Positions 17,801-26,200 of a DNA stretch of 33,429 nucleotides are shown in pieces. A model generated the notes under the pieces. The model did no database searches and was not told where the DNA came from. It saw only the letters and a list, made by a program, of their open reading frames with translations. Positions within the stretch are counted from its first letter, which is position 1; every line of letters starts with the position of its first letter. The DNA comes from Gemmatimonadota bacterium (GTDB lineage Bacteria > Gemmatimonadota > Gemmatimonadetes > Gemmatimonadales > GWC2-71-9), in assembly GCA_009692115.1 (NCBI GenBank), contig SHZU01000015.1, positions 1 to 33,429 of the forward strand, read 5' to 3'. The position numbers and the translations under genes were made by a program.

Positions 17801-17893
17801 CTCTTCGAGGACCTCTCGGCACGGTTGGAGGTCCAACGGAACCGGTTGAACACGCTCGTGAAGGACGCGGTTGAGCCTTTGCTGTCCCACTGA
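14813..17893 (+). CDS. Secreted lipoprotein with BNR/sortilin-like (VPS10-type) beta-propellers
   Basis: 1026 aa. The N-terminus has arginines, a hydrophobic stretch and a lipobox LVGC (Cys31), so it is probably lipid-anchored outside the inner membrane. The body carries about ten Asp-box repeats (S/T-x-D-x-G-x-T/S-W), for example TTDAGGHW, STDGGDTW, TTDGGDSW, SDDGGSTW, STDEGQSW and TTDYGNTW. These are typical of VPS10/sortilin and BNR propellers, two of which would form the ring. The last 250 residues are a separate region with a beta-sandwich-like part (YYLAEKPAGDLVLTLMDAGG) and a helical tail. Annotations often call this family glycosyl hydrolase, but I see no sialidase-type catalytic set, and a binding or peptide-processing role is as likely. 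It has a paralogue at 26828-30031 and sits 16 bp before a CocE-type hydrolase gene. Confidence 0.85.
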   Translation: MTEAPVPRPGSRIDFRMLSIGSVVASVLVGCRGDSSAMATGGGVDAGFLSALEWRFVGPYRGGRVPAVAGDSKNPLVFYFGAAHGGVWKTTDAGGHWRNLSDGFFRFPAVGALDVSLSDPQVIFAGTGEGLQRQFISPGDGVYKSTDGGDTWANVGLRETRHIARILIHPTNPDVVYVAAMGDMFGPNPERGVYRTMNGGKTWERILNRGETAGAVDLSIDQRNPKVIIAALNHHVTYPWDEESGGPSTGLFKTTDGGDSWTDITRNPGMPKGLVGKIGLSISPARSSRVYAFIEADQGDGGIYRSDDGGSTWQMTHHDPGKMEIPNSYNHITADPRDPDVVYIQPISGLLKSTDAGRTFEDQPTENWDHHALWIDPNDPRRMIDGGDGGAAVTLNGGESWSSLNNQPTADLLSLAVDDQAPYWVYGAQNDNSHIAIPSRTDDESIGSEHYLVIPAGEGGQTAVKPDGSVVYANDRTRTVRFSRKTGQAPSISVWPEVEFGTALKDVKYRFYYSFPVLLSPHDPGVLYTAAQYVFRSTDEGQSWKRISADLTRNRQDVMGAPSGGPISSNASSLFHVSVIRTLAESRLQRGELWVGTDDSNVQLSQDGGGNWRNVSPPDLPEWTTITAIEVSRHQPGTVYLSGERHRVSDRTPYFYKTTDYGNTWQRITNGIRDHDYSWVIREDPVRPGLLYAGTETGVYVSFNAGSSWQSMQRNLPPVMVMQMVVKDNDLVLATHGRGFWIMDNISALRGITPEVASAPVHLFNVVPALRRLQGGTGTGPSGRARNPPSGVMIEYYLAEKPAGDLVLTLMDAGGTIIRQSSPPATAGMNRFLWNLRYPGTELPPAAGALNDFQSVDHSPPLPPVAPPGRYLVRLSVGGQTQEQAFEIRKDPRVEAGDADFRAQFDLMVKIRDRVPVVADVVMRIRAIRAQVEGRRAAGAESVLEQLKDIEGTLMIWMGSESHPMMWGPPGLMEKFSTLSRAVGAADARPTASMYALFEDLSARLEVQRNRLNTLVKDAVEPLLSH

Positions 17894-17909
17894 AGGAACT
17901 GGAGCCCTC

Positions 17910-19814
17910 ATGTCACCGATCCGCCGATCCCGTCGACTTCCTTGGGCCGCTGCCGTGGCGTTCGCCGCGGGGGTACCGGGGGCCTTGCCGGCTCAGACCC
18001 CGGCCAACCCGGTGGCGACCTACTTCGCGACCCAGGTGGACCGGGAGGAAATGCTCCGGATCCCGATGCGCGACGGAAAGCGGCTCAACGGATCGGTCTT
18101 CTTTCCGAAGGATCGGCCCCGGCAGAACCTGCCCACGATTCTGACCTTCTATCCCTATCTCATCAACCCCGCCTCGGCAGAAAACCAGCGATTCCTGGAG
18201 AACGGCTACGCGCTGGCGTACGTCAACGTCCGAGGGCGGTACTTCTCCGAGGGCGTCTACACCTACTTGGGCGGGTCGGGCCCCGACTCGTACGACACGA
18301 TCGACTGGCTCTCGAAGCAGCCGTGGTCCAACGGCCGGGTCGGGGCGTTAGGCTGCTCGTCGAGCGCTGAGGAACAGCACCGGATGAATGCGATGCACCA
18401 TCCGGCCTTCGCGGCCGCGGTGCCGCGCGGGTCGGGGGCCGGCATCGGCCGGATCGGGCCCTACAACGAAATGGGCAACCACTATCGGGGCGGGGTGTTC
18501 CAGAACTTCTGGCTCTCCTGGTACCATGGGGCCGGGTACAAGTACAAACCGTCGTTTCCGCCGGAGCTCAGCCGGGAAGACATGCTCCGGATTGCCCGGT
18601 CGTGGAACCTCGAGCCCGAAACGATCCCCCGGGTCAGCTTCGACAGCGTCATCAATACCCTGCCGTTGAGCGCCATCCCCGGCCGAATCGGCTCGGCGCC
18701 GAGCGATCTCGACGCCTTCATGACCTGGCCGCTCAGCGATCCGCGCTGGAGCACCATCGAGTTCGGGTCCGAGGGCGACCGGAACGGAGCGCCGGCGCTC
18801 TATATCAACTCCTGGTATGACGTGTCGACCGGGCCGAATCTGGCGATGTTCGAGTATCAGACCCGCCACGCCGCGACCGAGGTGGCGCGGAACAACACCT
18901 TCATGATCATTGCCCCGACGACCCACTGCCAGATGGGGCGGGTCGAGAGCGAACATACCGTGATCGGCGAACGGGACATGGGCGATGCCCGGTTCGACTA
19001 CACCGGTTTCCTGGTCCGTTGGTACGACCGCTGGCTCAAGGGCATCGACAACGGGATCGAGAAGGAGCCCCGGGTCCGGGCGTTCGACATGGGCGCCAAG
19101 GCATGGCGGACCTTCGATACCTGGCCCCCGCGAGAGGCCACCCGGCAGACCTATTTCCTCACCAGCGACGGCGGGGCCAACACCGCGGCCGGCAACGGGC
19201 GCCTGACGTTGACCCGCCCGAAGGCCACCGGCCTGGACCGATACACCTACGACCCGCGCCACCCCACACCGAGCCTCGGCGGGCAGGTCTGCTGCTTCAA
19301 CGCCGCCGTGCCGGGGTCGTTCGACCAATCTCCGGTGCAGGCCCGGCCCGACGTGCTGGTCTACACTTCCCCGCCCCTCGCGGTACCGGTCAACGTGACC
19401 GGGCCCGTGACGGTGACGCTCTACCTGTCGTCCGACGTCAAAGACACCGACCTCATGGTCAAGCTGGTCGACGTCGACCCCGACGGGCGGGCGTACAATC
19501 TCGACGAGCAGGCGCTCCGGGTCCGGTGGCGGCAGGGCTACGACGCCCCGGTGTTCATGGAGGCGGGCCAGGTCTACAAGGTGGAAATCCCGCCGCTGGT
19601 GACCAGCAACACCTTCCAAGCCGGGCATCGGATCCGGGTGGCGATCGCGAGCAGCGCGTTCCCGGTCTACGAGCGGAACCTCAACACCGGCGGGTCCAAC
19701 TACAACGAGAAAGATCCGGTGGTGGCGCATAACGTCATCCATCACGGCCCGGCTCATCCGTCGGCTGTGTTGCTCTCGGTGGTCCCGGTGACCAATGCAG
19801 TGGGGAAACGGTAG
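17910..19814 (+). CDS. Exported CocE/NonD family hydrolase (X-Pro dipeptidyl-peptidase S15 type)
   Basis: 634 aa. ATG 17910 follows a GGAG site at proper spacing; the longer frame from 17871 overlaps the upstream gene. The N-terminus (MSPIRRSRRLPWAAAVAFAA, then GVPGALPAQ) is a Sec signal with a twin arginine but no full TAT motif. The alpha/beta-hydrolase domain has the nucleophile region VGALGCSSSAEEQ (S150 most likely), acid D304 in INSWYDVSTG and H339 in PTTHCQMGR. The C-terminal third (VPVNVTGPVTVTLYLSSDVKDTDLMVKLVDVDPDGRAYNL) is the jelly-roll domain of the PF08530 type. Relatives cleave X-Pro peptides, acyl esters or beta-lactam side chains in the periplasm. It is likely co-transcribed with the preceding propeller gene, suggesting joint processing of peptides. 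Confidence 0.9.
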   Translation: MSPIRRSRRLPWAAAVAFAAGVPGALPAQTPANPVATYFATQVDREEMLRIPMRDGKRLNGSVFFPKDRPRQNLPTILTFYPYLINPASAENQRFLENGYALAYVNVRGRYFSEGVYTYLGGSGPDSYDTIDWLSKQPWSNGRVGALGCSSSAEEQHRMNAMHHPAFAAAVPRGSGAGIGRIGPYNEMGNHYRGGVFQNFWLSWYHGAGYKYKPSFPPELSREDMLRIARSWNLEPETIPRVSFDSVINTLPLSAIPGRIGSAPSDLDAFMTWPLSDPRWSTIEFGSEGDRNGAPALYINSWYDVSTGPNLAMFEYQTRHAATEVARNNTFMIIAPTTHCQMGRVESEHTVIGERDMGDARFDYTGFLVRWYDRWLKGIDNGIEKEPRVRAFDMGAKAWRTFDTWPPREATRQTYFLTSDGGANTAAGNGRLTLTRPKATGLDRYTYDPRHPTPSLGGQVCCFNAAVPGSFDQSPVQARPDVLVYTSPPLAVPVNVTGPVTVTLYLSSDVKDTDLMVKLVDVDPDGRAYNLDEQALRVRWRQGYDAPVFMEAGQVYKVEIPPLVTSNTFQAGHRIRVAIASSAFPVYERNLNTGGSNYNEKDPVVAHNVIHHGPAHPSAVLLSVVPVTNAVGKR

Positions 19815-19829
19815 CCTGTGCCTCCTGGA

Positions 19830-20960
19830 TTACCTCCGCGCTTTCCAGGCGGTTAGCAGCTTGGCCTCGGCCTCCATCTGCTGGGCCATCGACGCCGTCT
19901 CCGCCGCCAGCGGGGGTGGCTGCCGGAGTCCCGACCGCATCCCATTTCGCCGCTCCTCGGGCAGAGCGTTCCACCACTCGAGCGTCTCGCGGGCGGTCTC
20001 CTCGAACGGCCGGTAGGTTAGCCCCGCCGCCACCGACCGCGCGTTGCTGACCGTATGGACTTGCGCGTAGGCGCCGGTAGGCCCATTCCAGATCGGGAAC
20101 TGCGCTTTCTGCTGCTCGAGCCACGCCGCGTCCACCCAGGTGAATGTCGCGGTGGAGGCGGTCACCGCCTTGAGCCGGTCGAGCACCTCGCTCATCGGCA
20201 ACGGTTGGGCCGGCCCGACCGCGTTGAAGGTGCCCGTGGTGCGTTGCTCGATCAGGTGGACGACGAACCGGGCCAGGTCGCGGGCGTCGATGATCTCCAT
20301 CGGGTAGGCGGGCTCTCCGGGCGCGAGTACCTCACCGCCGGCCGCGATCCGGACCGGCCAATAGGTCCAGCGGTCAGTGTTGTCTCCCGGGCCCACGATG
20401 TAGCCAGGCCTAACGATGATGGCGCCGGTCGGGAACGCCTCCTGGACCGCCTTCTCGCAGAGAACCTTGAGCGGCCCGTAGGTTTCCCCGGTGATTTCCT
20501 CGACGGTCGGGTCGGTGAGGGTGCCACCCGGGGCCTCCTCGGTGACGCCCGGCACGTCGAGCTTCGCGTAGGCCGAGACCGAAGAGATGAACAGGTACTG
20601 GGTGGCGGCGCCTTTGAGGAGGTTGGCCGAGTCGCGGACGTGTCGGGGGACGTAGCCGGAGGTGTCGATCACCGCGTCCCACTGATGACCCTTCAGCGCG
20701 TCGAGCTTGCCATCCCGGTCGCCGAGCAGGGTCTCGAGATCGGGAAACAGGTCGTCGTTGCTCTTGCCCCGATTGAACAGGGTGATGGTGTGGCCCCGTT
20801 CGCGGGCCCGGCGGACCATGTGGGGTCCGATGAATCCGGTACCGCCGAGGACCAGGATCCGGAGCGGTTTCTCACCCTTGGCGCAACCCTGGAGGCCGAT
20901 CGCCAGGGCGCCCGCCGCGGCGGCACCGGTCTTGATGAAATCACGTCGGGTGTGGCGCAT
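19830..20960 (-). CDS. TAT-signal NAD-dependent epimerase/reductase
   Basis: 376 aa. ATG 20960 is placed after GGAG and begins MRHTRRDFIKTGAAAAGALA, a clear twin-arginine signal (TRRDFIK), followed by IGLQGC, which may be a weak lipobox. The extended-SDR Rossmann motif is LVLGGTGFIGPHMVRRA (36-52). Further features are VIDTSGYVPRHVRDSANLL, the FISSVSAY stretch, and the substrate-domain block ARDLARFVVHLIE. In place of the classical YxxxK there is TYGPLKVLCEKAV, where Y and K are four apart (YGPLK), so the catalytic pair is kept. It may act on nucleotide sugars or related carbonyls. Export in folded form with its cofactor would explain the TAT signal. It converges on the 17910 gene with a 15-bp gap. 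Confidence 0.88.
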   Translation of the reverse strand: MRHTRRDFIKTGAAAAGALAIGLQGCAKGEKPLRILVLGGTGFIGPHMVRRARERGHTITLFNRGKSNDDLFPDLETLLGDRDGKLDALKGHQWDAVIDTSGYVPRHVRDSANLLKGAATQYLFISSVSAYAKLDVPGVTEEAPGGTLTDPTVEEITGETYGPLKVLCEKAVQEAFPTGAIIVRPGYIVGPGDNTDRWTYWPVRIAAGGEVLAPGEPAYPMEIIDARDLARFVVHLIEQRTTGTFNAVGPAQPLPMSEVLDRLKAVTASTATFTWVDAAWLEQQKAQFPIWNGPTGAYAQVHTVSNARSVAAGLTYRPFEETARETLEWWNALPEERRNGMRSGLRQPPPLAAETASMAQQMEAEAKLLTAWKARR

Positions 20961-21026
20961 GGTGAAGACTCCGTCAGGGTGGAGGTGATTGCTCTGGGAT
21001 CCGGATTCCGTTTGGGAACCCCTACG

Positions 21027-21041
21027 AAGGTACGGTAATAT
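21027..21041. promoter_or_regulatory. Divergent promoter region between the epimerase and dienelactone hydrolase genes
   Basis: On the minus strand TACCTT (21032-21027) lies about 65 nt before the epimerase ATG, which has its own ribosome site. On the plus strand TAATAT (21036-21041) lies about 40 nt before ATG 21082. Neither has a strong -35, so these are candidate -10 boxes only. Confidence 0.35.
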
Positions 21042-21081
21042 TATGGAGTCCGCAGGGTCCCGCAACAATGGGGGATTGTCC

Positions 21082-21910
21082 ATGGAACGCGCAACCGCCC
21101 ACGACTTCGATCAGGAGTTGCTGATCCTGTTCGACGCCTATGTTCACGGTGGCATCGACCGGCGGACCTTCCTCGACCGGGCCGCGAAGTTCGCGGTCGG
21201 CGGCGTCACGGCGGTCATGCTGCTCGAACAATTGAGCCCGAAGTTCGCGGCGGCCCAGGTGGTGAAGCCGGCCGACTCCCGGATCGAGCCGGAGTATTCT
21301 GGAGTACGACTCGCCCACGGGGTCCGGGAAAATGCGAGGGTACTTCGTCCGCCCCGCCGGCGCGGCTGGCCGGCGGCCGGGTGTCCTGGTGATTCACGAG
21401 AACCGCGGGCTCAACCCGCATATCGAGGACATTGGCCGGCGCCTGGCTCTCGACGGCTTCGTGGCGTTCGCGTGCGACGCCCTGTTTCCCCTGGGCGGGT
21501 ACTCGGGTGACGAGGACAAGGCCCGGGAGGCCTTCCGCCAACTCGACCGAGCCAAGACCCGGGAAGATTTCGTCGCGGCAGCCGAGTTCCTGAAGGCCCG
21601 CCCGGAGTGCACGGGCCGGATCGGCGCGGTGGGCTTCTGCTATGGCGGCGGCATGGTGAACTACCTCGCCACTCGGCTCGGAACCGACCTCTTGGCCGGG
21701 GTCCCGTTCTACGGCTCTTCCCCGAACTTGGAGGACGTGCCGAAGATCCGGGCGCCCCTGATGGTGCAATCGGCGGAGGCGGATCCCCGGATCAACGAGA
21801 GCTGGCACGGGTTCAACAACGACACCACACCGCGATTCGACGCGGCGGCGGCGAAGCTGGCGTGGGAGCGAACGATCGCGTTCTTCAACCGGTACTTGGC
21901 GGCACCGTGA
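21082..21910 (+). pseudogene. TAT-exported dienelactone hydrolase, frameshifted and shortened
   Basis: ATG 21082 opens MERATAHDFDQELLILFDAYV, then a twin-arginine export signal (DRRTFLDRAAKFAVGG). The frame breaks near 21298. Removing one T from TATTCTGG restores IEPEYLEYDSPTGSGKMRGYFVRPAG and joins the second frame, which runs to 21910. The hydrolase part has the expected nucleophile Cys in VGFCYGGGM, Asp in SAEADPRI and His in HGFNNDTTPR. The stretch between the Asp and His is very short: RINESW runs straight into HGFNND, where relatives have roughly 20-25 more residues, so an in-frame deletion is likely too. The family opens lactone rings of dienelactones or hydrolyses related esters. It is probably inactive as sequenced, unless the single-base change is an assembly error. 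Confidence 0.75.
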
Positions 21911-22107
21911 CCGGCCCGGTGAAACCGACCGCAATGGTGTTCGTCGTCGCGAGCTACCTCCTCAGCTGGGTCTTTTGGATTCCGGCCGTTTTCGTGTATC
22001 GCGCGGACCTCCGGATCCCCGCCCTGGCCGCCAATTGGGTCGTGGCGGGGGTGATCATCGTCGTCTTCGGACCGCTCCACCTGAGTCGACGGGCCTCGGT
22101 GACGTGA
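21907..22107 (+). CDS. Small two-helix membrane protein
   Basis: 66 aa from GTG 21907, overlapping the hydrolase stop by GTGA. After VTGPVKPTA come one hydrophobic helix (MVFVVASYLLSWVFWIPAVFV) and, after a short polar turn, a second (ALAANWVVAGVIIVVFG), then a basic end HLSRRAS. I do not recognise the family. The opening resembles the first helices of CPBP-type membrane proteases, so it could be a remnant of one. The tight overlap and clean membrane pattern favour a real coding sequence. It converges on the TerC gene with a 12-bp gap. Confidence 0.45.
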   Translation: MTGPVKPTAMVFVVASYLLSWVFWIPAVFVYRADLRIPALAANWVVAGVIIVVFGPLHLSRRASVT

Positions 22108-22119
22108 AGCGGCCTGGCG

Positions 22120-23037
22120 TCACTGGACGGTCGGTCGTCGCGTGATGGACAAGATGATCGACCCGGCCAGGATCCCGACGATGACCGCGAGCGAAATCCC
22201 GATCGGCAGGTGATACCAGTGGCCCGCGATCATCTTGAGTCCGACAAACCCGAGGATCAACCCGACCCCCGGCTTGAGATAGACGAACTTGTCGAGCGCG
22301 TCGGCCAGGACGAAGAACAGCGCCCGGAGCCCCAGGATCGCGAACATGTTTGAGGTGTAGACGATGAAGGGATCCCGAGTGATCGCGAAGACCGCCGGAA
22401 TGCTGTCGATCGCGAACACCAGATCGGTCCACTCGACGACGAACACGACCAGGAGCAGCGGCGTCGCCTGCCACCCGGCCCTGGATTTGACGAAGAACGA
22501 AGTGCCCTCGTACGCGCCGGACATCGGCACCAGCCGGCGGAACAGCCGGACCAGCGGGTTCTTCTCCGGCTCGATCCGTTGGTCGGAGGTCTGGAACATC
22601 TTGACCGCGGTGAGGACGAGGATCACCCCCATCACGACGAACAGCCACTCGAACCGCCCCAGGATCACCGTGCCGGCCACGACCATGATCGCCCGCAGGA
22701 CCGCGGCGCCGAAGATGCCCCAGTTGAGGACCTTCGGACGCGCTTTGGCCGGAACCGCGAAGTACTGAAAGATCAAGATGAACACGAACAGATTGTCGAC
22801 CGAGAGAGACAACTCGACCAGATACCCGGCGTAATACTCGAGCGCCGTGGTCGGGCCGCGGGCCCACCACACAAACCCGCCGAAGCTGAGCGCCGTGGCG
22901 ATCACCACGGCGCTCCATCGGGTTGCTTCCTGGATCGAAAGGGCGGCGGCGCGGCGCTTGAAGAGGACGACGTCGGCCGCGATCAGGAGGGCCGACACCA
23001 ACGCGAAGACGATCCAGCCAATGCTGTCGGTCGACAT
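22120..23037 (-). CDS. TerC/Alx family membrane protein
   Basis: 305 aa with 8-9 hydrophobic helices, inner membrane. ATG 23037 gives MSTDSIGWIVFALVSALLI; the TTG at 23070 lies in the T-run of the terminator and is rejected. Conserved acidic-helix motifs are LVELSLSVDNLFVFILIF and VEWTDLVFAIDSIPAVFAIT, the two halves of the TerC core, with paired Asp/Glu thought to handle metal ions. The loop GAYEGTSFFVKSRAGWQATPLLLVV and the end LDKFVYLKPGVGLILGFVGLKM also fit. Relatives such as Alx and YkoY export manganese or help load metals onto exported enzymes. A strong promoter and an intrinsic terminator lie just upstream, so expression is probably controlled by early termination. Confidence 0.9.
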   Translation of the reverse strand: MSTDSIGWIVFALVSALLIAADVVLFKRRAAALSIQEATRWSAVVIATALSFGGFVWWARGPTTALEYYAGYLVELSLSVDNLFVFILIFQYFAVPAKARPKVLNWGIFGAAVLRAIMVVAGTVILGRFEWLFVVMGVILVLTAVKMFQTSDQRIEPEKNPLVRLFRRLVPMSGAYEGTSFFVKSRAGWQATPLLLVVFVVEWTDLVFAIDSIPAVFAITRDPFIVYTSNMFAILGLRALFFVLADALDKFVYLKPGVGLILGFVGLKMIAGHWYHLPIGISLAVIVGILAGSIILSITRRPTVQ

Positions 23038-23068
23038 CAGGTACCGGCCATCCGAAAAGGTGTGCCAC

Positions 23069-23103
23069 AAAAAAGCGAGACCTCGTCACCCGACGGTCTC
23101 GCT
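23069..23103 (-). terminator. Intrinsic terminator in the terC leader (attenuator candidate)
   Basis: Read on the minus strand: stem AGCGAGACC (23103-23095), 12-nt loop, stem GGTCTCGCT (23082-23074), and the T-run continues to 23069. The nine pairs are perfect. It faces terC, starts about 35 nt after the predicted transcript start and ends about 30 nt before the terC ATG, and no other gene lies between promoter and hairpin. It would therefore cut terC transcription unless prevented. Confidence 0.8.
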
Positions 23104-23144
23104 GGACAGGCTGATCCGGCCGGGCCGACTCAACTATGGGGACC

Positions 23145-23173
23145 ATTTTAGTCGGACTTGTCCAGTGCGTCAA
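23145..23173 (-). promoter_or_regulatory. Sigma70-type promoter of terC
   Basis: Minus strand TTGACG (23173-23168), 17-bp spacer, TAAAAT (23150-23145). One mismatch to consensus in each box and ideal spacing make this the clearest sigma70 promoter in the window. Predicted start of transcription is near 23138. An inverted repeat CCGACT/AGTCGG (23125-23130 with 23150-23155) overlaps the -10 box and could be a repressor site. Confidence 0.75.
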
Positions 23174-23281
23174 CGCCGGGGGCCAGCGACAGCGACCAGG
23201 ATTCTGGCCGTCCGAGCGACGACACGGCCTCGCGGACCCCCTCGCGTTATCTTGGGTCGAACCTATCCGGGAGCCCCCTTC

Positions 23282-26200
23282 ATGATCCGCCGCTTCCTTC
23301 CGTCGGCGCTGGCCGCCGTCGGATTCGTCACGCCGGTTGCCGCCCAAGACAAGCCCGCCGACAAACCGGCTGACAAGACCTGGGACGTGACCCTGGCCCG
23401 GGGAAAGACCCGCGAGATCGACTTCACCACCTCCGAGGGCACCTGGATGACGGTGGATGCGAGTCTCGACGGGTCCTGGATCGTCTTCGATCTGCTCGGC
23501 CACGTCTACCGGATGCCGGCCACGGGTGGAGAGGCCACCGTCCTCACCCAGAACACCGGCGTCGCGGTCAATTACCAGCCTCGGCTCTCGCCGGACGGTT
23601 CGTTGATTGCCTTCATCAGCGACCGGAAGGGCCAGAACAATCTCTGGGTCATGAACGCCGACGGCTCGAACCCGCGGGCGATCTACACCGACCCCGCGGC
23701 CCAGGCAGCGCAACCCGCGTGGTCGCCGGACGGGCAGTACCTCTACGTCCAGCGGCCCGGATCACAGAGCAGCCCCGGCGGGATCTGGATGTACCACAAG
23801 GACGGCGGCGCGGGCGTCGAAATCCTCTCGGCCAAAGCCCAATCGGGCGCCTCGTGGCCGGCGCCGTCGGCCGACGGACGCTTCCTCTATTTCCAAGTCT
23901 TCACCGGCGCCGGGATGGGCGAGTATCCCGGGCGCGCCGACTTCCTTTCCGGCGCGGCCCAGGTCCGGCGGCTCGACCTTCGGACCGGCGAGATCGCCGC
24001 GATCTCGTCCGGCGAGCAGAACCAGCAAGTCCAATCCTCGAGCGGTGGGATGGCGGCGCCCGAGGTCTCGCCGGACGGGAAGTGGCTGGCCTTTGCCCGC
24101 CGGATTCCCGATGGAACGATCTCGTGGAAGGGCCACACGTTTGGTCCCCGGACCGCGCTCTGGCTCCGGAACCTCGCCAACGGCCAGGAGCGACTGCTCG
24201 TCGATCCGATCGAACTCGACATGGTGGAGACCTTCAAGGTCACCCGCCCGCTCCCGGGATACTCGTGGTCCCGCGACGGGAAGACCATCACCATCGCCCA
24301 GGGCGGCAAGTTAATCCGCGTGGATGTCGCGAGCGGCGGCGTCACCCCGATTCCCTTTACCGCCAAGGTTCACCGAACCATCTCCGAGCAGGCCAATACC
24401 CAAGGCCGGCTCACCGACGACCCGTTCACCGTCAAGTTCGCCCGGTGGCAGACCGCGGCGCCTGACGGCAAGACGCTGGCGTTCCAGGCGTTAGGCAGAC
24501 TCTGGACCATGGCGCTCCCGAACGGCACGCCTAAGCGGGTGACCGCCGAGGGCTTCGGGCCGTTCGAGTACGCTCCGGCGTGGTCGCCGGACGGGCAATG
24601 GATCGCCTTTACCAGCTGGGACGATGCGGTGGGCGGCCACCTCTGGAAGATCCGGGCGGCGGGGGGCGCCCCCGAGCAGCTCACCCGGGCGGCCGGCGAG
24701 TACGTCCACCCGGCGTGGAGCCCCGACGGCCGGGAGATCGTCGTGGCGCAGGGCGCCGGCGAAACCGGCCACGGCCGGGGACTCCTCTGGAACCCCTGGT
24801 TCGATCTGGTGCGGGTTCCGGCGGCCGGCGGCGACGCGACCCCGGTCGTCCGGGTTACGCTTACACCCGACGGCTCCGGCGGCGCGGCGTTCAACGCCAT
24901 CCGCTCGCAGATCGTCCGGCCGACGTGGCTGCCTAACGGTCGGATCTACTATCCCCACACCGGCACCGGCGAGACCACTCTCTACTCGATCCGCCCCGAC
25001 GGCCTCGACCGCCGAGCCCACCTCACCTTTCCCTACGCCGATGAGGCCTCGCCGTCGCCGGACGCCCGGTGGGTGACGTTTCAGGAATCGGACAACGTCT
25101 ACGTCACCCCACTCCCCTCGGGAACCGGCGGCACCCCGGTCAAGATCGACCACAACCGCTCGAATCTGCCCGTCACCAAGCTCAGCACCACCGGTGGCCT
25201 GTTTCCGCGCTGGCGGGACGCGGGCACGGTCGAATTCGGGAGCGGGAACCGGTACTACGCCTGGCATCAGGCCACCCAGAAGACCGACACCGTCGCCATC
25301 GTCCTCGCTGCGAAGCGCGACGTCCCGCCGGGCACCGTGGCGTTTACCGGCGCGCGGATCGTGACCCTCGCCGGCCGCAAGGTGGTCAACGGAACCCTGG
25401 TGGTGACCGGGAGCCGGATTACCTGCGTCGGCTCGTGCCCGATTCCGAAGGGCGCCCGGGTGATCAGCGCGAGCGGCAAGACCATCATTCCCGGCTTCAT
25501 CGACGTTCACTCGCACAACTACCGCGAGCACCGGGGCATCATCCCGCAACACAACTACGAAGGCGCGGTATTCCTGGCGTACGGCATCACCAGCACGATG
25601 GACCCCTCGATGTGGTCGCAGAACCTGTTCCCCACCGGCGAGATGGTGGACGCCGGCGTGATCGTCGGTCCCCGGGTCTTCACCACCGGCGATCCGCTCT
25701 ACGCCGGCGACGGACTCCGCCAGGAAGACTTCACTAGCTACGAGGCCGCCGAGGCCGGGATTCGGAAACTCCAGAACTGGGGCGCCGTGTCCCTCAAGCA
25801 GTACATGCAGCCCCGCCGCGAGCAGCGGCAGTGGGTGTCGGACATCGCCCGGAAGGTGGGGATCCAGGTCACCTCCGAAAATGACGACCTCGAATACACG
25901 CTCGGCTTGATCATGGACGGGCAGACCGGCTTCGAGCATCCGCTGAGCTACCTCCCGCTCTACGGCGACGCCACCACCTTTCTCGGCAAAGCGCGGGCAA
26001 CCTACTCCCCGACCTTCATGGTGGGCGGCGCCGGGCCCTGGAACGAGGAGTATTGGTACTCGCAGAGTGAGACGTGGAAGGACCCGAAACTCCGCCGCTG
26101 GATGCCCTGGCGGCAACAGATTCCCCAGTCCCGCCGCCGGATGCTCCGGCCGGCAACCGATTACAGCTACCCGTTCATTGCCCAGTCGCTCAAGGATCTG

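Noticed and set aside
23037-23163. yybP-ykoY manganese riboswitch ahead of terC
   Set aside because: The predicted transcript start leaves only about 35 nt before the terminator, and the conserved aptamer sequence is not seen. GCGAGACC occurs but only as the terminator arm. Inverted repeats that would extend the structure lie in the promoter itself.
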